Source of the DNA: Treponema sp. UBA4307
Lineage (GTDB): Bacteria > Spirochaetota > Spirochaetia > Treponematales > Treponemataceae
Assembly: GCA_002394685.1 (NCBI GenBank)
Contig: DGUP01000042.1
Coordinates: 1 to 7,617, forward strand
Direction of reading: 5' to 3'
DNA: 7,617 nt
Part shown: piece after piece, positions 1-6,214 of the stretch
How the letters are laid out: each line of letters begins with the position of its first letter
Numbering within the stretch: position 1 is the first letter of the stretch
Position numbers and translations under genes: made by a program
Notes under the pieces: model-generated
What the model saw: only the letters and a program-made list of their open reading frames with translations
What the model was told of the DNA's origin: nothing
The model's database searches: none

Positions 1-378
1 GCAACAAAGAAAGTTAATTGGAATGACCTTCGAAAGGCTATAAACAACAAGTTGATTACGCTTGGAATTAATGAAGATAAACTTCTTGGTCCTTTCTTCC
101 TTTCTAAAATAGTTTTGGATTCTGCTTTCGATAAAGAAATGGATTTTGTAAAGTTGTTTGAAAGCAAAGTGCTTATGTATCTCTTTGAAGATGCAGCAAA
201 AATGAAAGCAAAGCAACTTTTTAATGTTGATGAAAGGAAATTCATTTATTCTGAAGTCTGCAAAAAGTTTGAGTTGGAAGGCTTAAAAGTGTTTAAATTC
301 AACGAAGAAGATGTTGTTGAAGAACATAACATTCAGAGCAAAGAAGAAACAATTTCAACTGATGGACAATTATTCTAG
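1..378 (+). CDS. McrB-like AAA+ ATPase of a LlaJI-type restriction system, C-terminal part (5' partial)
   Basis: The reading frame is open from base 1 to the TAG at 376-378, giving 125 residues with no convincing start, so this is the tail of a longer gene cut by the window edge. The segment W7-x-x-L-R-x-x-I-N followed by E25-D-K-L-L-G-P-F-F33 and, near residue 50-60, K-V-L-M-Y-L-F-E-D-A-A-K is the pattern I associate with the end of the AAA+ module in McrB-like motors that partner LlaJI-type nucleases. From family knowledge, such a protein binds the DNA site and uses nucleotide hydrolysis to translocate and to activate the nuclease subunit. The Walker motifs and the DNA-binding N-terminus are outside the window. 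The last 20 or so residues are acidic and polar and look like a disordered tail. The gene immediately downstream encodes the expected nuclease partner, which strengthens the call. The family is fairly sure; the site recognised and the nucleotide used cannot be seen. Confidence 0.8.
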   Translation, partial: ATKKVNWNDLRKAINNKLITLGINEDKLLGPFFLSKIVLDSAFDKEMDFVKLFESKVLMYLFEDAAKMKAKQLFNVDERKFIYSEVCKKFELEGLKVFKFNEEDVVEEHNIQSKEETISTDGQLF

Positions 379-383
379 GTATT

Positions 384-412
384 ATGTATAAAAATTCGTC
401 TTTTTTATACAT
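384..412. repeat. Inverted repeat 1 in the ATPase-nuclease gap
   Basis: ATGTATAAAAA (384-394) is repeated in perfect inverted form at 402-412, with a 7-nt spacer. The stem is 11 bp and nearly all A/T. It begins six bases after the stop codon of the ATPase gene. No T-run follows it, so it is a poor intrinsic terminator; a protein operator or an mRNA hairpin is more likely. Confidence 0.6.
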
Positions 413-428
413 ATATCACCAGAACTAT

Positions 429-453
429 GTTAAAAAATTGTCAGTTTTTTAAC
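429..453. repeat. Inverted repeat 2 in the ATPase-nuclease gap
   Basis: GTTAAAAAA (429-437) and TTTTTTAAC (445-453) form a perfect 9-bp inverted repeat with a 7-nt spacer (TTGTCAG). The left arm and spacer, GTTAAAAAATTGTC, resemble GTTAAATTGTC at 462-472 in the next repeat apart from three extra A residues. The two elements are therefore partly direct repeats of one another as well. Confidence 0.55.
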
Positions 454-465
454 ATTGCATTGTTA

Positions 466-492
466 AATTGTCGCATCACTGTTGCGACAATT
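466..492. repeat. Inverted repeat 3, over the possible TTG start of the nuclease gene
   Basis: AATTGTCGCA (466-475) and TGCGACAATT (483-492) are perfect 10-bp inverted arms with a 7-nt spacer. This is the most GC-containing and hence most stable hairpin of the three. It covers the TTG codon at 468 and ends 14 bases before the GGAG at 507-510. As RNA it would either bury a start at 468 or sit just upstream of the ribosome binding site for a start at 519. The right arm GACAATT (486-492) could also pair with AATTGTC (436-442) of repeat 2, so mutually exclusive structures are possible. Confidence 0.6.
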
Positions 493-2537
493 CTATTTTA
501 CGGTATGGAGAATTGTGTTTGAAATCCGTTTATTTTCGTGAAGGCCGTCATTATTCTTTTGCTCAATTGGAGAAAGTCTTTTCCTGCGACAAGGAAAAGA
601 CTAGGAAAAATATCGGCACTCTAAAAAAATACAATCTTCTCAAAACAGTCCGCAACGATAAGCCAGAGTATTCCGACCTTTCCGACCAGGATATTGTTAT
701 TGGCGAAACTCCAGATGGTTCGTCAGAATTTTCCTATATTTTTTCTTTTGTCGGCGTTATTCTTTTGGATGATTTGGTTTTGCTATGCTATCCGAAGTAC
801 ATCGACAATGATGAAAAACCTTTTGAAAAATTAAAGACTGTAATCAAGGTGATTGAAAAATACAATCAGAAAGAGCAGCTTGTTCATCTGTATAATGGTG
901 AAGAAGAGAGCAGGCAGTTCAACCGTCTGGCTATTTCACTTCATATTCTGAATGACTATTTTGAAAACGGCTTGTATTCAAATCAGCAAGAGCTTGTCGA
1001 GCTTAACGGTGAAGGGGAAATCCTTTGGGATAAGACAATCAATGAAACTTATGTTTTCATTAAAAACAATACTCCTTATTATCTTGATGTTTACACTCAG
1101 GACAACACGCAAAATGATTTTGATTTTATCCGCCGTCTTCATTCTGCAATAGTTTCACAATGCTCCCGGGAGTTGAATCACGACAAGCTTTTGGATCTGT
1201 TCGGTTTGTCAGAAGCGGAGTTGACTGGCGAGAATTTAGAAGATTTTGGCGATGTTGATTACATAAAATATCGGCTTGAAAGGGAATTTAAAAATCAGTA
1301 TGTAACTCGAAAGCAGAATCTCTTAAAAACGCTTTATACTTATGTTTCAGAACAATCTTCCAATCAAAGCGATGAATCTTTCAGCCTTTATGGAACCAAC
1401 GCCTTTAATCTTGTGTGGGAAACAGCCTGCGGCGAGATGTTTGAAAACATGAAATCGGAGCCGTTGAAAAATCTTGCAAGCCGAGAACTGATTCCGATGA
1501 AGGAAAATTCCAGCGGCAGCCTTGCTGATTACATAGAGATTCCAGAATGGATTATTAACGGCCAGCCAGTTTCATATAAGGGCGATTTGATTCCAGATAT
1601 TGTAACTTTGCGAAAAGAGGATTCCGGCAATACAGCAATGTACATTCTTGATGGAAAATATTACCTGCTTTCTGTTTCGGATGGAAAGCTTTTTGGAAAT
1701 CCTGGAATTCAAGATGTTGTAAAACAGTATGTGTATAACGTCTCTTTAAAATCTTTTATAGACACATTTCAGATTGGCGAAATTGCAAACGCTTTTTTGA
1801 TTCCTGCCTTGGAAAGCGAGAATGCAGAAAATCTGAATTATGGCGAGGTTCCGTACTGGACAGCCCAACATTCGCCTTTTAATGAACTGCCGTCCGTTCA
1901 GGTAATAAAACTTGATGTACAAAAAGTATGGGATTATTATCTTGGAGTACAAACTGACAATACGCCGATTTTTAATTTGATTCAAAAGTCACCGACCAAA
2001 AACTATCTCTATCACAACGAAAATGACAATTCCATCATTCAGATTAACGACGGTAAAAAGCATATCCTCGTCGGGTTTATGCGGAAGGATTATTTTGACC
2101 ATGTGCACGAAAACTTGAAAGCCTTGGGGAACAGGTTCATTTTTTATTTTTATGCAACAGGAATAGAAAAAAAGAGCCAGCAGTTTACTCGTTATCCAAT
2201 GCATCCTTATATTGATTCATGCACGGAAATCATCTTGTTTACGGAAGGAAGAGACAATTTTATACGCGGAAAACTTGTACGGACACAAAACGGCAGATGC
2301 AAGATTTCTGAGGTTGTGGCAAATACTCTAGAAAGTGAATTGAAAAAACTTCCTGTGAAGTTTGAAAAAGCTGCTTCAAATGCAAAGACATATTACAAAG
2401 TGACTGTGGAACAAGCGGAAATTTCAGATAAGCCATACGAATCTATCTCAACTTATTCTGACTTGGAATCCAAGATAAAAGAAAATGGTCTGAATGATGT
2501 TTTGTTCAGGACTTCGCCCAAGGTGATTGATGTATGA
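468..2537 (+). CDS. LlaJI-family restriction endonuclease (McrC-like nuclease subunit)
   Basis: This is the DNA-cutting subunit expected to work with the McrB-like motor encoded just upstream. Residues 20-60 look like a winged helix (S-F-A-Q-L-E-K-V-F then K-T-R-K-N-I-G-T-L-K-K-Y-N-L-L). Around residues 88-110, Y-I-F-S-F-V-G-V-I and C-Y-P-K-Y-I are typical of the family. The PD-(D/E)XK nuclease core is complete: W-E318, P376-D377, then I-L-D395-G-K397-Y-Y, followed by P-G-I-Q-D-V-V-K-Q-Y (412-421). D377, D395 and K397 are the likely metal and catalytic residues. After the nuclease comes a C-terminal domain with F-Y-F-Y-A-T-G and D-S-C-T-E-I-I-L; its last 127 residues are duplicated at 5810-6190. 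The start is uncertain: TTG 468 gives 689 residues without a ribosome binding site, and TTG 519 has one. The stop overlaps the start of the next gene by 4 bases (ATGA). Family knowledge predicts cleavage of DNA lacking a cytosine methyl mark; the site cannot be read from this sequence. Confidence 0.85.
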   Translation: MSHHCCDNSILRYGELCLKSVYFREGRHYSFAQLEKVFSCDKEKTRKNIGTLKKYNLLKTVRNDKPEYSDLSDQDIVIGETPDGSSEFSYIFSFVGVILLDDLVLLCYPKYIDNDEKPFEKLKTVIKVIEKYNQKEQLVHLYNGEEESRQFNRLAISLHILNDYFENGLYSNQQELVELNGEGEILWDKTINETYVFIKNNTPYYLDVYTQDNTQNDFDFIRRLHSAIVSQCSRELNHDKLLDLFGLSEAELTGENLEDFGDVDYIKYRLEREFKNQYVTRKQNLLKTLYTYVSEQSSNQSDESFSLYGTNAFNLVWETACGEMFENMKSEPLKNLASRELIPMKENSSGSLADYIEIPEWIINGQPVSYKGDLIPDIVTLRKEDSGNTAMYILDGKYYLLSVSDGKLFGNPGIQDVVKQYVYNVSLKSFIDTFQIGEIANAFLIPALESENAENLNYGEVPYWTAQHSPFNELPSVQVIKLDVQKVWDYYLGVQTDNTPIFNLIQKSPTKNYLYHNENDNSIIQINDGKKHILVGFMRKDYFDHVHENLKALGNRFIFYFYATGIEKKSQQFTRYPMHPYIDSCTEIILFTEGRDNFIRGKLVRTQNGRCKISEVVANTLESELKKLPVKFEKAASNAKTYYKVTVEQAEISDKPYESISTYSDLESKIKENGLNDVLFRTSPKVIDV
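507..521 (+). promoter_or_regulatory. Ribosome binding site suggesting a start at TTG 519
   Basis: GGAG at 507-510 lies eight bases before an in-frame TTG at 519-521, which would give a protein beginning M-K-S-V-Y-F-R. No Shine-Dalgarno-like sequence precedes the other candidate TTG at 468. There is no in-frame ATG between the stop codon at 450 and this point. The shorter start would remove 17 residues, none of which belong to a recognisable domain. Confidence 0.4.
2152..2534 (+). repeat. Duplicated segment, copy A (3' end of the nuclease gene)
   Basis: This stretch matches 5808-6190 without any gap. By eye, 104 of 127 encoded residues are identical, and one block of 56 bases (2317-2372) is identical. 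Similarity begins abruptly at ATGC-ACAGGAATAGAAAAA and ends abruptly at GATTGATGTA, next to the start codon of the KAP gene. Confidence 0.9.
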
Positions 2538-3922
2538 TAGATTTTCTTTCAAGAGATAAAATTATCAGTTTTCTAAAATCCATAATAGAAACTCAGAGTA
2601 AAAATGCCTTTGGCTACTCCTTTGCCATAGATGGTGAATGGGGCTGTGGTAAGTCATGGGTGCTTGCCGAACTTGAAAATCAACTTAAGCTAGATTCGAA
2701 AAATGAAAAAAAATATCTTATATTCCATTATAATGCGTGGGAAAATGATTTTTATGAAGAACCGTTAGTAGCAATTCTTTCAGTAATGATTGACGAAATT
2801 GAAAAGTTTTGTAAAACAGAAGAAATTGTAAATGGCATAAACAAATCTTTATCTTCTACTGCATTAACAATTTTTAAAACAGTTGCAATTTCAGTTCTAA
2901 ATAAAACTTTAGAAAACAAAACAGGTTTAGATTTTCGTGATGTGATTGATGATTTTGGCAAAATAAAATTGTCAGATTCAGACCTAGAAAAATTAAATAA
3001 ACAGATAGACAAGTCATTACCATTAAGGAACGGACTGGCAAGAATACATTCTCAATTAAAAGCACTTGCTGAAAAAGTTTCAATTGTATTTATTGTAGAT
3101 GAGCTTGACCGATGTTTGCCTGAGTATGTAATAAAAGTCTTGGAACGACTTCATCATATATGTTATGAAATGCCGGGGATTCAAATAATTGCATTTGATA
3201 AAAAACAATTAGAAAAAAGTATTTGCCAGATATTTGGGATTAAAGATAATTCTTCGATAGTTGTTAATAAGTATCTGGAAAAGTTTATTAATACTATAAT
3301 TCCTTTGGACAATGGGAAGACAGAGGGGAATTTAGGGATTTTTAATGGTTTCGATAAAAATTTTGGAATATATAGAGATAAATTTTTTACAATGGATTTT
3401 CTGTCGAAATTTTATAAAGATTTTTTCTCTGATTTACCTATTCGCACTCAAAAACTTATAATTGAGAAAACTCAACTTGCACACAAACTGACAATAGCTC
3501 AAGGGTATTCTATGGAGTATTTTTCCAATGCAATTTTATGCTTGGAATTATTGGAAGTTCTTCGTTTAGAGTATTTTAACAGCGAAATAGACTATTATGT
3601 AAATTATGACAAAAAAACAAACTGCTTCTATGCTACAGGTCATTATAAATCTAATGATATAGATTCTGCCTCTGGCGAAATTTTCTTGAAAAAATTAAAA
3701 AATTTTACTTCAATAAGTTCAACTTATGTTACTGCTGTGGATCGAGAAACAATATTATATATTCCTGCAAATAATGATAAACAGTTATTCCTTAACTATT
3801 TTTTAAGAAATCTTACTTATACGGCAAATGATGGTTATACACATCATGTCGATGATATAAATGATGACAAAGAATTTTTAAATCATTTTTATGATACTTT
3901 AAAAATAATTTATAAACAATAA
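2534..3922 (+). CDS. KAP-family P-loop NTPase
   Basis: The 462-residue protein has a Walker A motif G34-E-W-G-C-G-K-S41, the KAP-typical Y-N-A-W-E about 30 residues later, and a Walker B with the family hallmark I-V-D189-E-L-D-R-C194. These are followed by a conserved region with I-I-A-F-D-K-K-Q-L and K-Y-L-E-K-F-I. KAP NTPases belong to the STAND-like P-loop proteins and often sit at membranes; one studied bacterial member, PifA of plasmid F, blocks phage T7. The usual pair of transmembrane helices between Walker A and B is not evident. Only a mildly hydrophobic stretch (near residues 107-122) is present, so the protein is probably soluble. Its ATG overlaps the nuclease stop codon by 4 bases, which implies coupled translation and a joint role. 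The gene is much more AT-rich than either neighbour. The C-terminal 180 residues match no domain I recognise and may be a sensor or partner-binding part. The NTPase class is sure; the role in restriction is inferred. Confidence 0.85.
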   Translation: MIDFLSRDKIISFLKSIIETQSKNAFGYSFAIDGEWGCGKSWVLAELENQLKLDSKNEKKYLIFHYNAWENDFYEEPLVAILSVMIDEIEKFCKTEEIVNGINKSLSSTALTIFKTVAISVLNKTLENKTGLDFRDVIDDFGKIKLSDSDLEKLNKQIDKSLPLRNGLARIHSQLKALAEKVSIVFIVDELDRCLPEYVIKVLERLHHICYEMPGIQIIAFDKKQLEKSICQIFGIKDNSSIVVNKYLEKFINTIIPLDNGKTEGNLGIFNGFDKNFGIYRDKFFTMDFLSKFYKDFFSDLPIRTQKLIIEKTQLAHKLTIAQGYSMEYFSNAILCLELLEVLRLEYFNSEIDYYVNYDKKTNCFYATGHYKSNDIDSASGEIFLKKLKNFTSISSTYVTAVDRETILYIPANNDKQLFLNYFLRNLTYTANDGYTHHVDDINDDKEFLNHFYDTLKIIYKQ

Positions 3923-3942
3923 ATAAGGAACTTTGTAGAACC

Positions 3943-4932
3943 ATGTACACACCGCCCTTTACCGTCAGCGCAAAAGCAATAAACCTTATCTCGGAAATCT
4001 CTGCAAGCTTGGAGCGCTTTGTTATCCGCATGGAATCGGAAGACGGAATCAGACTGCGCAAGGTGAACCGCATGAAAACCATTCACGGCACGCTTGCAAT
4101 CGAAGGCAATACCTTAAGCGAAGAACAGGTAACGGCACTGCTCAACGGAAAGCATGTTGTGGCTCCTGCAAAAGAGGTTCAGGAGGTTCGTAACGCAATT
4201 ACAGCCTACGATTCCTTTATGGACTTCAATCCATACAATTACAAAGACCTGCTCAAAGCCCATGGTCTTATGGCTCTGGAACTTGTTGATAATCCTGGTC
4301 ATTTTAGAAAAGAGAGTGTCGGTGTCCTTGGAAAAAATGGCATCGCCCATGTGGCTCCGCCTGCCGACCGGGTTCCGCTTTTGATTGGCGACTTGTTTGA
4401 ATGGCTTAGTAACTCTCAGGATCATGTGCTGATAAAATCTTCTGTCTTTCATTATGAGTTTGAATTTATTCATCCCTTTATGGATGGTAACGGCCGTATG
4501 GGGCGCTTCTGGCAGTCAAGGCTTCTGGCTGAGTGGAATCCAGTTTTTGCCCATCTTCCTATTGAAAACATGATTTGGGAAAATCAGAGTGCATATTATA
4601 AGGCGATTCAAGATTCCACCGATGCCAATGATTCTGGGATTTTTGTTGATTTTATGCTTGGCATTATTCTTGACGCCTTGAAATCTCACCGAAAGCTGGC
4701 AGATGAAGATGAAAAGGTGACTGCAAAGGTTACTCAAAAGGTAACTGTAAATCAGAAAAAAATTCTTGATACCATAAAACAGAATCCTCATGTCACTCAG
4801 GGCGAACTTTCTGCCATCGTGGGAATTGCCCGAAAAAATATCATTTCCAACATGAAAAAACTTCAGGAAGCAGGACTGCTTGTCCGTCATGGGGCAGATA
4901 AAAACGGCTGGTGGGAAGTAATCGAATCATGA
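3943..4932 (+). CDS. Fic-family protein (putative AMP-transferase) with C-terminal winged helix
   Basis: Fic domains transfer AMP or a related group to a hydroxyl side chain of a target protein. The catalytic loop is intact: H177-P-F-M-D-G-N-G-R185-M-G-R188 matches HPFxxGNGRxxR. Near the N-terminus T50-L-A-I-E54-G-N fits the (S/T)xxxE(G/N) inhibitory motif of class II Fic proteins, in which the glutamate blocks productive ATP binding. After the Fic core comes a linker with repeated K-V-T units (near residues 262-268). A winged helix follows at about 273-325 (V-T-Q-G-E-L-S-A-I-V-G then N-M-K-K-L-Q-E-A-G-L-L-V), so DNA binding or autoregulation is likely. The ATG at 3943 is preceded by AAGGAA at 3925-3930, a rather long spacing. 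It lies 20 bp after the KAP gene without a terminator between, so read-through is possible. Base composition is clearly richer in GC than KAP, suggesting a different origin. The target protein is unknown. Confidence 0.88.
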   Translation: MYTPPFTVSAKAINLISEISASLERFVIRMESEDGIRLRKVNRMKTIHGTLAIEGNTLSEEQVTALLNGKHVVAPAKEVQEVRNAITAYDSFMDFNPYNYKDLLKAHGLMALELVDNPGHFRKESVGVLGKNGIAHVAPPADRVPLLIGDLFEWLSNSQDHVLIKSSVFHYEFEFIHPFMDGNGRMGRFWQSRLLAEWNPVFAHLPIENMIWENQSAYYKAIQDSTDANDSGIFVDFMLGIILDALKSHRKLADEDEKVTAKVTQKVTVNQKKILDTIKQNPHVTQGELSAIVGIARKNIISNMKKLQEAGLLVRHGADKNGWWEVIES

Positions 4933-5330
4933 AATCCATCCCCGTAGTAGCCGCCCTCATCTTCCGAACCTCACCCCAAGGCACTCGCTCCGTCTTTGCA
5001 ACCCAGCGCGGTTACGGAGAATGGCGTGGCTTTTGGGAATTCCCCGGAGGAAAAATCGAATCCGGTGAAACTCCCCAAGCAGCCCTTGCTCGTGAAATCC
5101 GTGAGGAGCTTGCAACCCAAATCAGCGTGGGGGAGAAAATCGCCACAATCGAATACGACTACCCGACCTTTCATCTTTCCATGCAGTGTTTTGTCAGCGA
5201 GGTGGTGAGCGGAAAGCTAGAACTTTTGGAGCATGAAAACGCGGCTTGGCTTACAAAAGAAAATCTTTATTCTGTTAATTGGCTGCCTGCCGATATAACA
5301 ATTTTAGATGCAGTTGAGAAATTACTATAG
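4929..5330 (+). CDS. Nudix hydrolase, MutT-like (nucleoside triphosphate pyrophosphohydrolase)
   Basis: The 133-residue protein is of normal length for MutT-like enzymes, which split nucleoside triphosphates (for example oxidised ones) into the monophosphate and pyrophosphate in the cytoplasm. Family features are V-V-A-A-L-I-F at the N-terminus, W-R-G-F-W-E-F-P-G-G (32-41) and the Nudix box from G41: G-x5-E47-x7-R55-E-I-x-E59-E60. The metal-binding glutamates are present, but the usual glycine after the last pair is alanine (A62), a minor departure. I chose ATG 4929, which overlaps the Fic stop codon as ATGA. A GTG 18 bases upstream would add six residues before the conserved start of the fold. 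GGGAAG (4913-4918) may serve as the ribosome binding site. This gene is the most GC-rich in the window. Translation is probably coupled to the Fic gene. The exact substrate cannot be deduced. Confidence 0.85.
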   Translation: MKSIPVVAALIFRTSPQGTRSVFATQRGYGEWRGFWEFPGGKIESGETPQAALAREIREELATQISVGEKIATIEYDYPTFHLSMQCFVSEVVSGKLELLEHENAAWLTKENLYSVNWLPADITILDAVEKLL

Positions 5331-5331
5331 A

Positions 5332-5409
5332 ATATTCCAAATCCAGCAAAACAAAATCCGTCAGATGAAAGACAGATTAAACCGCTTCCAGTATGCAAGC
5401 TTTATTTAA
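5332..5409 (+). pseudogene. Possible coding remnant in the Nudix-fusion gap
   Basis: The 98-bp gap 5331-5428 has no clear promoter or terminator. One frame through it, from 5332 to TAA 5407-5409, reads as a helical, basic stretch (I-F-Q-I-Q-Q-N-K-I-R-Q-M-K-D-R-L then N-R-F-Q-Y-A-S-F-I) that looks more like the C-terminus of a protein than random sequence. An ATG at 5365 within it would give a 14-residue peptide without a ribosome binding site. I read it as debris of an older gene next to the rearrangement, with low confidence. It could equally be chance. Confidence 0.2.
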
Positions 5410-5428
5410 ACTGTTGGAGCTATTGTAG

Positions 5429-6199
5429 ATGAGTAATATTTACCAAATCCCAGACCTTCCACTGCAATTCAAGTTTGAATCTCTTGCAATGTACAAACAA
5501 CTGACTCTTGCTTCCCGTGCTCTTGCGGAATTGAAAGGCGTTGCAAAGACAATTCCAAATGAAAGTATTTTGCTTAATACCCTTGTTCTTCAAGAAGCTA
5601 AGGATAGTTCCGAGGTTGAAAATATCGTAACAACTCAGGATGAAGTGTATCAGGCTGATTTGGATATGGTAGAGACCGTCACAAAAGCAGCTCAAAAAGA
5701 AGTTCTTCGTTACAGACAGGCAATGCATACTAGGTTCGCCTTGGTGCGAAAAAACAAACTTCTCACAAATGCCGTTATAAAACAGATTCAACAGGAACTT
5801 GAAGAAAATGCGACAGGAATAGAAAAAGAAAGCCAGCAGTTTGTCCGCTATCCAATGCATTCTAATATTGATTCCTGCACGGAAGTCATCTTGTTTACAG
5901 AGGGAAGAGATGTTTTTATACGCGGAAAACTTGTGATGACTAAAAGCAGAAGATGCAAGATTGATGAGGTCATGGCAAATACTCTAGAAAGTGAATTGAA
6001 AAAACTTCCTGTGAAGTTTGAAAAAGCTACTTCGAATGCAAAGACATATTACAAAGTGACTGTAGAAAATGCAGATGTTTTTGACAAGCCGTATGAAACA
6101 ATTTCGAGTTATTCCGAGTTGGAAACAAAAATAAGAGAAAACGGACTGAATGAAGTATTGTTCAGAACATCGCCCAAGGTGATTGATGTAATTTTTTAA
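5429..6199 (+). CDS. Chimeric protein: Fic N-terminal domain fused to the LlaJI nuclease C-terminal domain
   Basis: The 256-residue protein has two unrelated halves. Residues 1-127 resemble the N-terminal domain found before the Fic core in many Fic proteins (I-P-D-L-P-L-Q-F, then N-E-S-I-L-L-N, later V-L-R-Y-R-Q-A-M). They contain S60-S-E-V-E64-N65, which fits the (S/T)xxxE(G/N) inhibitory motif. The Fic core with HPFxxGNGR is missing. From A128 onwards the protein is a near-copy of the end of the nuclease encoded at 468-2537, and it ends D-V-I-F. It has neither the PD-(D/E)XK site nor the AMP-transfer site. The start is well supported by GGAG at 5416-5419, nine bases before the ATG. The frame is preserved across the joint and contains no stop. 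It may be a dead by-product of recombination between a Fic gene and a second LlaJI-type operon. Alternatively it is a working small regulator that binds the restriction complex or a Fic protein. This Fic half is not similar to the start of the Fic gene at 3943. Confidence 0.7.
   Translation: MSNIYQIPDLPLQFKFESLAMYKQLTLASRALAELKGVAKTIPNESILLNTLVLQEAKDSSEVENIVTTQDEVYQADLDMVETVTKAAQKEVLRYRQAMHTRFALVRKNKLLTNAVIKQIQQELEENATGIEKESQQFVRYPMHSNIDSCTEVILFTEGRDVFIRGKLVMTKSRRCKIDEVMANTLESELKKLPVKFEKATSNAKTYYKVTVENADVFDKPYETISSYSELETKIRENGLNEVLFRTSPKVIDVIF
5808..6190 (+). repeat. Duplicated segment, copy B (second half of the chimeric gene)
   Basis: This is the partner of 2152-2534 at a constant offset of 3656 bases, with no insertions or deletions. 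The identical 56-base block lies at 5973-6028. Differences cluster in the parts coding for residues 140-182 and 214-243 of the chimera and are partly silent. The copies are therefore homologous coding sequences kept in frame, not a freshly made exact duplication. Confidence 0.9.
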
Positions 6200-6214
6200 T
6201 AGAGGAGTATAAAA

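Noticed and set aside
384..412. Intrinsic terminator after the ATPase gene
   Set aside because: The stem is nearly all A/T and no T-run follows it, so termination is unlikely.
2836..2905. Transmembrane segment in the KAP protein
   Set aside because: The stretch is only mildly hydrophobic and is interrupted by lysines and polar residues.
4714..4752. Short repeated K-V-T codons in the Fic gene as a phase-variable repeat
   Set aside because: The units differ in sequence and there are only three or four, so slippage is unlikely; it is a common linker in this type of Fic protein.
4516..4890. Reverse-strand open frame (124 codons) opposite the Fic gene
   Set aside because: Rich in cysteine, phenylalanine and isoleucine, with no ribosome binding site and no recognisable domain; shadow of the Fic gene.
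5314..5332. Promoter for the chimeric gene (TTTAGA / TATAGA-like boxes near the end of the Nudix gene)
   Set aside because: Each box matches only about four of six consensus positions; too weak to call.
5420..5860. Reverse-strand open frame (146 codons), sharing its N-terminal residues with one at 1989-2204
   Set aside because: The shared start arises only because both lie opposite the duplicated segment; the composition is typical of an antisense shadow.
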